From NCBI GenBank assembly GCA_022885665.1, contig JAGQDJ010000260.1, forward strand, positions 930,001-994,000: a DNA stretch of 64,000 nucleotides, in the 5' to 3' direction. The first letter of the stretch is position 1. Each line of letters begins with the position of its first letter. The translations under genes were made by a program, and so were the position numbers. Source of the DNA: Triops longicaudatus. Its lineage: Eukaryota > Arthropoda > Branchiopoda > Notostraca > Triopsidae. This document shows positions 1-7,779 of this stretch, piece by piece. Under the pieces are notes generated by a model that saw only the letters and a list, made by a program, of their open reading frames with translations, did not search any database and was not told where the DNA came from.

Positions 1-748
1 GTTATTACGCCTTCATATCCGTTGCCGTCATTTGCACACATTTCCGCTTTTGTTACGTACGATGTATTTGTGTACTCGCCCTATTACTACGCACCCTCGA
101 ATGCGTAAAGACAGGAGTAAACGAGGTGGAACTAAATCACCTATTCGTCTCTCTTCGTCCTTCTATGAAATATACGCGAAAGAAAGGAAGATAAAAAAGA
201 GAAAGAAATCTTTTTTTATATCCCATTTTTGTCTCTTTCATAGTCTTGGCTGGAAATTTCATCAGACGAGGAAGAAGGTAATAGTAAGACACCCTTCAAT
301 GGCGAAAACTTGAAATGAGACACTTGCCCAGGGACAAACACAACACCAAGCTTGTTTTCGTGGGAATACAAGCTACGAAGAGGGAAAAATAAGTGAATAA
401 ACGAGAGAAAAATAAATAAAAATAAAAGAAAATCTACGAAAAATCCAAGAAAAGAAAATTTAAATCTAAAAACAGAATTTGTACAATTGAGCTATGAATA
501 TGTAAACGGAATTGGGTCAATTCTGAAAGAAAGTGACCTTCTATTGCACAAGAAAAGTTATAAAAGAAAAAAAGGGAACCGGGAGAAGGAGAACTGGTTC
601 TCTGCGTAATGAAACGATTCGCTTTGGGGAGAAAAAAACCATTTCTCCAGTTCTAATACAGAAAGTAAAAGTGAAACTGTGATACAGTTTCTAAAGATGA
701 ACCCGTTCATGGCTGTACACCGTACATTGACACCAATAAAACAATTCC
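1..748. other. Intergenic, no gene seen
   Basis: AT-rich DNA with many short A/T runs. Open frames here are short, start at non-ATG codons and have low-complexity lysine- and phenylalanine-rich translations. I see nothing else in it. Confidence 0.6.
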
Positions 749-2051
749 TTAAAGAGCAATGGATATGAAAAGCGCATATTGAGATTTGGGTGAAATCTTG
801 AAATACACATAATTCTCAGAACTTGGAATTTTGTTTATTTTTTTCCTGATGAGCCGCTCTTGAGTTATTTACTTGCAAACTTGTGGCATTTTCTCCCCCG
901 GTGACGTCACTGGGGTGAACAGGGCGCTTGTTTGTACAATGTGCTGCTAGACTTCCTCTTGTTTTTCACAGTTTTACTCGGAAAAGTGGCATTTAAACGG
1001 CCATCAAAGGCAAATAAACAATGCGGTAACTCTTGTTTCGCTTACGGTTATCACAACAATGGAAACTCGGGTGTAGGAAGGTATAATTTGTCAAAAAATG
1101 AACGAAAAGGGCGAGCGGTTTTGCACGTTCGAAAGACTGTTGGTGGATTGATTGTGGACACAACTGTTTTTTCCGACAAGTGTTGAAGCGAACACGTATA
1201 ATTTCATACAAACTTCTTGACTTCTTTAATGGAAGAAAGCTTGTGTTCAGTTTACAGTGTCTCCCGAGCGTGTAGTCATGGTAAAGACATGCCAAAAATG
1301 GAACTCTACAAATACCCCAACACCACATTCTTGGGTGAGTATTTAGAATGTATTGTCTTAGATAATATGCTAACAATATTTTCCTGTTGTGGGGTTTTGG
1401 TTTCTGAGAGTTGTCTTCCCCATTCAGTGGCAAGTCGCGTCAACCCTGACGCGCTCCTCTCTTAAGCTTTCCTGCAAAAGCCCATAAGCTATAAGATGGG
1501 GAAAGGGTCAGAGCTAGCTAGGTAATTTTGAACACGGTGTTTGCTTGGATGCTTGTGTGGTCGACGTTGTTTCGCTTTACAGACACAAAGAGATGTCTAT
1601 CTACTGTCTCTCTGGAAGAAAATGGAGTTTCTTCCTCAATTAGTTGCCTTTTGGTAATAAAAATGTCAAAGAGACCGCAAGTGTGCCAAAAAGGATCTCA
1701 TTTCCAACCTTTTGTTGCCGCTAAATACGATAAAACAAAAGCTTTATTTTTGGTATCCTAAGAAAGCTTATTAATCGCTGGACCTGGTGACACTTAGTTT
1801 GTTGCATTGAATAGAAGACGAAAAACAACGATTTTGTATCCAAAACTCAGGTCTTTGGGCAGCGCAGTGTCATCCTCGTTACGACACTTCGGACCACGTG
1901 ACCACGCTGAACCAATGGCAAAATCGCCCGATTTGAGTTTCTTATATCTTAAATGTTTGTTATTATTTCGCATCTGAGAAAAATAAACGTATGTTTAGAA
2001 CTAGATTTTTTACTCCTATTTATAAGACAAAGTATTTTTATGTCCCTTTAA
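749..2051 (+). mobile_element. TTAA-flanked, THAP-bearing transposon relic, copy 1 (Kolobok-like)
   Basis: Seen: this segment matches the reverse complement of 51152-52489 along its whole length. It is bounded by TTAA at 749-752 and 2048-2051. The left end reads TTAAAGAGCAATGGATAT and the inverted right end TTAAAGGGACATA. The conserved reading frame runs 932-1465 and contains CxxxCFAYGYHNNG followed by GRYNLSKNER and VRK, resembling the first half of a THAP zinc finger (usual core CxAYGCxN). The second zinc Cys is Tyr (codon TAT). One extra T near 1170 shifts the frame into a stop at 1184-1186, and a one-base loss about 40 bases later restores it. Known: TTAA target duplications, TTAAAGG-type ends and THAP domains go together in the Kolobok superfamily. 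Inferred: a dead copy of such an element. I see no transposase catalytic core, so it is internally deleted or only the 5' gene part survives. Confidence 0.7.
932..1465 (+). pseudogene. THAP-like transposon reading frame, frameshifted
   Basis: Two in-frame blocks (932-1186 and 1217-1465) align at protein level with the uninterrupted 185-codon frame at 52290-51733. Between the copies, residues such as KQCGNSCFAYGYHNNGNSG and MEESLCSVYSVSRACSHGKD are identical while the DNA differs, suggesting that protein coding was once selected. Compensating indels near 1170 and 1210 break it. It begins within the element and has no good ATG at the start. Inferred product: DNA-binding part of a transposase; the rest is not present. 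Confidence 0.5.
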
Positions 2052-5000
2052 ATACAATGTTGAATCATGTAATTTATTTTTCCTTGTTGTCGCTGTTGTG
2101 CTTATTACAAATACCAAAAAAATACTCAAAATTTTCGAATTCCTATGTTAAGTAGAAAAGAAAAAGATACGGGTAAGTAATAAAAGATTCACTAATAATT
2201 TAGATAAGGCATATGAATATAATGATTATGTTTTAGCGTCTGAAATATAACCTAGTACTCTAAGTTTGCGAAGAAAAGAACTTTTACGATCCCAAAATTA
2301 GTTCTCTGCCTTACCAGTAAGAAAATTTATTGCAAAGAAACGCGGAAGCTGATTTTTGCGCAATTTCCTTATGTTGAGTAATAATTCACCGAGTTTGGTC
2401 CCAAAGCTAGTCCATTCATGTGCCGGGAATAAGGATCAATACTTTGGCAGCATTTGGCAAACTTCTCCGAAAGGAATTAGCATGCGTCAGTGACAAAATT
2501 AATAGGACCTTTATGAAAAACGAAAGTCGGCCCCTATTCGCAACTGCAATAAATCCCATTAGAATACCAAATGAGTTCCCGACTCCTTGAGCACATAACC
2601 GAACCATTTTCGCATTCCGTCGCCACACATACGGCAAAAAAAGAAGCCCAAAAAATGGCCAATCGATCCCAACAGACAAAACCAGGGATGAGTACAGTTC
2701 TACGAGAAGTATTATGCCAATAACGCAGCTGGACTGCACTCATTCTTCCCATTCGTAGGATTCAACTTTCACTTTTCAGCTACCATCCCCACCTGCGAAG
2801 CTTCCAACTTTCTCAAGGTTATCTTTAACCTTTAAAGGAATTCTTTCACGCGCACCGTTTTTCCTTCTAGTCTGATTCTTCGCCACCAAAGTGTGTTAAA
2901 CTGGGTTGGGCGCAGACTTTAGGAGATGAGCTACATTTCTTCCCCAAACAGGTCACCCGAGCTCTCAACAACCTGCAATCAGTCCAAGGCGGACCACGCC
3001 AAGGCCTTTAGCTGTTTATCTTCCTCCCTTTTTCTTTAAACAACGCTCCAAAGCGAACCGAAAATGCGGATAATGCCAATTAAAAATAAGATTTGACGTA
3101 ATTACAGCATATATTTAATATTCTTTTCAAATTGGCAAGATATTACAGCAAAAAGCGTTCAAGCAGTAAATATTGAACACGAGCAAGGGAATAAACTGTA
3201 ATGAACATTAATTCGGATTTTTGGTATAATAATAAACCATAGACTAAGTACATTAAAGATCTGATTATGATCTATAGTTGGCTACAAGTATGTTATGTAA
3301 TAGAAAGCAAAGATATAGAAAGCAAAGATGACCATGAAAGATAAGTTTTCAACGCAAAGAGCAATAATGTCTAAGAAAATACTTTTTAAAACTCCAGAAA
3401 TTTTGCTAAACTGAAAAATGACTAAAAATTACAACGACGTATTAAGTAAGAAATAAACGCGTGAATAATAAATAACAAGTTTATAAAATGAAGCGAAAAA
3501 AATAACACGAAAGGTATGTGAAGGCGAAGGACGATTATTCAGTGGCTGAAGTGTAGTCAACCATGGCACGAATTATTGTAGAAGTGTCCTTTCCTAGTAC
3601 ATACATGGCGAAACTGGATATTTTATGTTAGTTTCGACCTAGAAATTTGCCATAATTTTCTGTATATTGGTGCTTGAAATGAAACGTTGAAGGAATTTTG
3701 AAGAGATTTCTGTCTCAAGGACTCCCAACCGTGGTTTCCGAGTAAATTTATTTCGAATTCAGTTAACGTAGCCCAATTTGAAAAAGTTGTAAAAAAAGAA
3801 AGGCGAAAAATTTAAGGCAGTAATTCTAGTCAGTTTGCCTAATAAATGCAAGTAAAACAAAGCAGAAAATGCTTCTTTTATAGGAAATCGTTTGGCGTTT
3901 GTTAGAAGGTTTTTGAAGGTTTTTGGAGCGTAGATATATAATAATGAAAACTGCACAATTAGTCTACTATATAATCGTTACTATAATAAAGAATCACCGC
4001 AATGAAGGCAAATATAATTACGCTTAAAACTCAGAAAGAAACATACGAAACCTATGCATTTGTCTTCGTGACAACTTTTTTTCTCAAGTGTTTTCATTTG
4101 ACAATACTCAAATTATCCATAAAACCTTTGAGTTCATTGTAAACAGTCTTAGTTTCTATTATAATTCTTCTTCCTTACTAAATTGCAATACTGAATTTAC
4201 AGTTCGAATATGATAACCAACGCTTCTACGCAAAGCTTTTGGTCCACGCTGTAAGGGAGCAACCACAATGGCGCCATCATAGATGGCGCAGGGTTCATCG
4301 ATAATGGCACGGTGACAACGGGTGAAAGGAGAATAGAAGAAAAAGTGGCGCCATCCGTACATTTAAAAAGAAGTCACGACTATAAAAAAACTGGCTATAA
4401 CGGACATGCAAAGAATGATCTGTTCTTCATGGTCGAAATTCATAATTTCCAACACTGGCTTAAATACCTTTCGCTTCGCCAGAATCTGTGGTCCTTAGTC
4501 ACCAATTTATTATTTTTTTTACTGTACTACCTCTTGTTTACATATAAATTGAAAATTAAAGGTGTTTAAACAAGTTTTGTCAGTAGACTCATTTGTACAA
4601 CCAAAATTAGAAATGTTGGGCAAACTTCTATGAACTATGGTAAACATTAAATTAATGCTGGCCATCTTCCGGGTAAGGACGCAGATGTGTAATATTCCTT
4701 TGTAATTAGGTTTCTGCCCTACTAAATAGACCTAATTAAGCTTGCAAACTAATCAAATAAAGAAACTGAAAATTACTTAAAATTCTTCGCAAGTTTCTCC
4801 AGATTTCACGAACAAAAAGTTAGAACCTTGGTTGTTCTCCCAAAATAGTTCGATTTCCCCAAATTAATGATTTCCGCGCACACCTTGCCTTCGGGAAGGC
4901 AATACTAACGATGGCACGGAATTGCCCAAAACAAAAAAAGGCCGGGATCGTGCGTGGTAGGAAGAAAAAAAAAAGTACAACAAGGAAAGTGATTACTTAC

Positions 5001-5097
5001 TTGGCCGCAAACTGTTAAGCGTACGTCCTCGTCCGAGACCTTGAGATTAGTAATGGGACGTTATGGTTATCAGTAGGCTCAGAGCAAAAGTCTGGGG
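2052..5097. other. Intergenic region upstream of the cuticle gene, no gene seen
   Basis: About 3 kb of AT-rich DNA. There is a short direct duplication (TAGAAAGCAAAGATA-type) near 3301-3328. The open frames on both strands (for example minus-strand 2416-2752) have no recognisable domain, start context or splice-bounded structure. I see nothing else. Confidence 0.5.
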
Positions 5098-5105
5098 TAT
5101 AAAAA
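5098..5105 (+). promoter_or_regulatory. TATA box of the cuticle gene
   Basis: TATAAAAA sits between G/C-rich flanks (GGGG upstream, GCCCC downstream). An initiator-like CACAGTTCG lies about 22-28 bases downstream (around 5121-5127) and the ATG is at 5193. This spacing fits a focused TATA/Inr promoter, common for highly and briefly expressed cuticle genes. Confidence 0.75.
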
Positions 5106-5192
5106 GCCCCAACACGGTGCACAGTTCGATAGTCATCACCGACCACTCCACAAATTCACACCTTAACAGTTCTACTTACCTTCTGCAGTGTC

Positions 5193-5207
5193 ATGCATCT
5201 CTTCACG
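5193..5207 (+). CDS. Cuticle protein exon 1 (MHLFT)
   Basis: ATGCATCTCTTCACG is followed by a GTAAGC donor at 5208. It is too short to be found by length, but it completes the signal peptide in phase 0 and lies at the right distance from the TATA box. Confidence 0.88.
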
Positions 5208-5230
5208 GTAAGCTTCAATTTCATTTCTTG

Positions 5231-5268
<38 letters not shown>

Positions 5269-7014
5269 GTAGAATCAATGTGTAGAATCCATTTTCTGAG
5301 TGAAATCTTCAATTTGCGCTATAGTCTTTACGAAATTACGCCTCTAACGGCTAGAAAGTGCGAAATCCGCCATTAGACGCTAAAGCACTGGAAGCTGCCA
5401 TAACGCTCCACTGCGATTCCCCTCGTTCTCCCTTACTTTTTCATTGTTGATCGATGTGAAAGGCCTGCGGTTAGCGTCTAATGACGGATTTGTTTTTCCA
5501 TGGCTTCGATAGATGACACTAGTGCACTTGGCAAAGACTATTGCAACAGAAATCTCACTATTTTCGAACGTACGAATTTCTCAAGCATTAAGGGGACGGT
5601 GCACCTGAGCTGGGGACTACGCAGTCCGATAGGTGGCATTGCAAGCACAATGAATTTTTCCGCTGCCTCCCCACCCCATCGAATGTTTTTACATCGAGAG
5701 AACGGAAATTGGCAAAAACTAGCCAGGTCATAATTGCAAAACTAATTCTCGGATTAAAACGCTGTTTTTTTTTAAAAACTCGTTTAAAAACTAATCTCGA
5801 ACACATCGAGCCCAATTTTTAAAAATATATTTTTTTAAAAAGTTGGAAATTTTGATTACATTTTGCAAAATTCGAAAGTTTTTCTGAAATATCGAGCTCA
5901 TTTTGTGATGTGATGTGACTTGTCTCCTGTGTTATTCGCCCATTAGAGCCTTAGGTGCACCGTAGCTTTAAGCACGCTTTAAAATGTAAGAAAAAATTTA
6001 CCTATGCATGCAATTTACCTACTTTTTTAAAGTCACTATTTGTATTTAGATTCTTCAGAATTTTAGATATACCATACATTTCCTTCAATCACAACTTAAA
6101 GCTGTTAAAACTCTTGAACACAATTGAAAGAGATATTTCGCAATTAATAATTCTTAGCTCATTCGAAGTTAAAAATTTAGTTTATGAAAAGAACACGGCG
6201 CAATGTAAAGGATAATTTTGTTCAGGTTTGTTTGGCGGCGCTAGTAGCGTGCAGCCTAGCGGCTCCTACTACAACACCCGTTCCAATTTTGAAGCAAATC
6301 AACAAAGTCGACGACGATGGATCGGTCACTTTCGGCTTCGAGAGCGCTGACGGTACTTTCAGGGTAGAAAAACGGACCAAAGAAGGCATCGTAACGGGCA
6401 AATTCGGGTATTTGGACGAAACGGGCGAAGTTAAAGTGGTAGAATACAAGGCTGGGGAGAATACTGGTTTCCAGCCTACTGGCAAACATTTGCCGGTCGA
6501 TGTGCCAGTACCTGTAGTACCTGTCGCTGCCGTTCAAAACAACCCAGCTAGTACTTTCCAAATTAGCAACCAACAACTTCTAGCAACTCCTGTGGTGACG
6601 CCACCTAAAGCTGTTGTGGCGGTTCAAAACACCCCAGCCGGTACTTCTTCGGTCCAATTGCCCGTACCTGTGGCTGCTGTGAGCACTGATGGATCGGATG
6701 ACCAGGGCAATGACGCAGAATGGCAAAGTGTTGACGCTGATGAAGACGGTATTCCCGATACTCTCCCCGTAGCGCATCCAGTAGCCGTTCCAGTCTCTTC
6801 GGCTTTTCCAGCCAGTACTAACTCGTTGAAAGCAAACCAGGTTCCAGTGCCCGTAGCTCAGCCTCCTCAACCATTCCAAATCCAAACTGCCACGCATCCA
6901 CAGGCAGTTCAATTCCTGTTGGATCAAAACGCGCAATTTGCAGCATTCCAGTTGGGTCCTAATGCTCAGCTGGTACCTTTTACCTTCTTTCCCCAACAAT
7001 TGAACATCCAATAA
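5193..7014 (+). CDS. RR-type chitin-binding cuticle protein (CPR family), two exons
   Basis: Structural protein secreted into the exoskeleton, where its Rebers-Riddiford domain binds chitin. The CDS joins 5193-5207 and 6226-7014 and gives 267 residues. The first exon encodes only MHLFT; it joins in phase 0 to VCLAALVACSLAA, making a clean signal peptide with likely cleavage near residue 18. A five-codon first exon with the intron inside the signal peptide is the usual CPR gene layout. Residues 38-95 are the RR domain (DGSVTFGFESADGTF, GKFGYLDETGEVKVVEY, GFQPTG), closest to the RR-1 type. The tail is rich in Val, Pro, Ala and Gln, with a degenerate repeat (VAAVQNNPAST / VVAVQNTPAGT). Residues 175-183, DADEDGIPD, resemble a thrombospondin-type calcium loop. 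The longer frame beginning at 6184 is intron read-through. The promoter is the TATA box at 5098. Confidence 0.93.
5233..5265 (+). repeat. Poly-T tract
   Basis: Thirty-three consecutive T residues followed by ACAG. This looks like a decoy splice acceptor, but the sequence after it does not continue the cuticle reading frame. Confidence 0.95.
5322..5541 (+). mobile_element. Inverted-repeat MITE family A, copy 1
   Basis: Closely similar to 19592-19812 over its full length. The ends are inverted: ATAGTCTTTACG on the left and the complement of ATAGTCTTTGCC on the right. A stronger internal inverted pair reads AAATCCGCCATTAGACGCTAA against TTAGCGTCTAATGACGGATTT. No coding capacity. A diverged third copy lies near 34648-35118. 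The superfamily is not determined. Confidence 0.8.
5588..5971 (+). mobile_element. TTAA-flanked MITE family B, copy 1
   Basis: Flanked by TTAA at 5588-5591 and 5968-5971. The left end is TTAAGGGGACGGTGCACCTG and the inverted right end TTAAAGCTACGGTGCACCTA, giving terminal repeats of about 19 bases. It has no coding frame. Family members occur at 28411, 32278, 39185, 42838, 48523, 57930 and 60683. TTAA target sites are typical of piggyBac and Kolobok elements. Confidence 0.85.
6226..7014 (+). CDS. Cuticle protein exon 2
   Basis: The acceptor TTTTGTTCAG ends at 6225. The exon carries the rest of the signal peptide, the RR domain (6322-6495), the acidic calcium-loop-like motif (6733-6759) and the Pro/Val/Gln tail, ending with TAA at 7012-7014. 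The stop itself overlaps an AATAAA (7010-7015), which is probably not the working signal. Confidence 0.93.
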   Translation, partial: VCLAALVACSLAAPTTTPVPILKQINKVDDDGSVTFGFESADGTFRVEKRTKEGIVTGKFGYLDETGEVKVVEYKAGENTGFQPTGKHLPVDVPVPVVPVAAVQNNPASTFQISNQQLLATPVVTPPKAVVAVQNTPAGTSSVQLPVPVAAVSTDGSDDQGNDAEWQSVDADEDGIPDTLPVAHPVAVPVSSAFPASTNSLKANQVPVPVAQPPQPFQIQTATHPQAVQFLLDQNAQFAAFQLGPNAQLVPFTFFPQQLNIQ

Positions 7015-7098
7015 AACCCATCGGCATCTCATCCCTCTCTAATCTTGTGAAACCTCTCAGAACCCTCATGTTTGTCTAGTTTAAATACAAAAGTTTTA

Positions 7099-7104
7099 AA
7101 TAAA
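7099..7104 (+). terminator. Poly(A) signal of the cuticle gene
   Basis: AATAAA lies 85 bases after the stop codon, inside TTTTAAATAAATGCGCTC. A GCGCTCTTTTAAT duplication follows, giving a GT/T-rich stretch suitable for a downstream element. Confidence 0.7.
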
Positions 7105-7608
7105 TGCGCTCTTTTAATGCGCTCTTCATTTCTCCCTTTTTGGGTTATTCAAGAAAAAAATATGTTTAAATTCTACTGAAATAATTAACTAAACACTCCG
7201 GGTACGAGGGTAATTTGTGTAAGCTTCACTATGTTAGACGAATTTTCCCCACGTAACCTTCGTCGCAATTACTAAAATTTTTTCCAGTTCCATAACGTTT
7301 ATTTTTCATTAGTTATGATTTGTGGACAGTTTGCCTGACGTGTCAACTGTCCCATACACTTTTTACAAGGAAAAACTGCCACACGTCATATGATATTGTC
7401 TTCTTATGACAATGAGAGCGTGTCAATAAAAGTCCTCAAGGTTGATTGTACAGACTGTCGCAAAGCTTTGTGATTCTTCTCATGTAAGTATTTAACCATC
7501 TGATTCATAAGGACAATTTTCCTCGTATCATAATAGGCAAAGATTTCCCGCAGCTGGAGGAAAGTAGTCACGTTAAAATTATGCATAACCTTCTAAAGAT
7601 TTTTCGAC
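7105..7608. other. Spacer between cuticle and protease genes
   Basis: About 500 bases with no gene. A short inverted pair, GACAGTT...AACTGTC, lies near 7325-7351. The protease core promoter is at the right end. Confidence 0.5.
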
Positions 7609-7616
7609 TATATAAG
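7609..7616 (+). promoter_or_regulatory. TATA box of the cathepsin-like gene
   Basis: TATATAAG lies 56 bases before the first exon cap of the coding frame (ATG at 7672). An initiator-like TTCACTG is near 7648. Predicted leader is short (about 25-30 bases). The first upstream ATG (7640) would fall at or before the start site. Confidence 0.65.
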
Positions 7617-7671
7617 AAACGAAGAAGTAACAACGGAGTATGTCGAATTCACTGTCAAGTGCTACGCAAAG

Positions 7672-7779
7672 ATGAGACTCACTTGCTCGCTATTTGTGTT
7701 GGCCACGCTGTTAGTTGCTGCATCGTGGTGCGCCCCTCCTGACGCCAAAGACAACGATTCAGATTGGGAACAATACAAG
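7672..7779 (+). CDS. Cathepsin-like exon 1: signal peptide
   Basis: Thirty-six codons, MRLTCSLFVLATLLVAASWC followed by an acidic linker and WEQYK, ending in phase 0 at a GTAATT donor. WEQYK begins the propeptide. Confidence 0.92.

Larger units (their letters stand above)
5208..6225 (+). other. Cuticle gene intron with poly-T and two MITEs
   Basis: An intron of 1018 bases with GT-AG ends. It holds a 33-base T run (5233-5265) followed by ACAG, then a 220 bp MITE (5322-5541) and a TTAA-flanked MITE (5588-5971), so most of the intron is repeat-derived. Confidence 0.85.

Noticed and set aside
5260..5269. TTTTTTACAG as an alternative acceptor in the cuticle intron
   Set aside because: Sequence after it has no continuation of the protein and meets stops; the acceptor at 6225 gives the signal peptide.
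6184..6225. Upstream ATG (MKRTRRNVKDNFVQ) as the start of the cuticle protein
   Set aside because: These 14 codons are intron sequence before a TTCAG acceptor. The TATA box, the exon at 5193 and the resulting signal peptide give a far better start.
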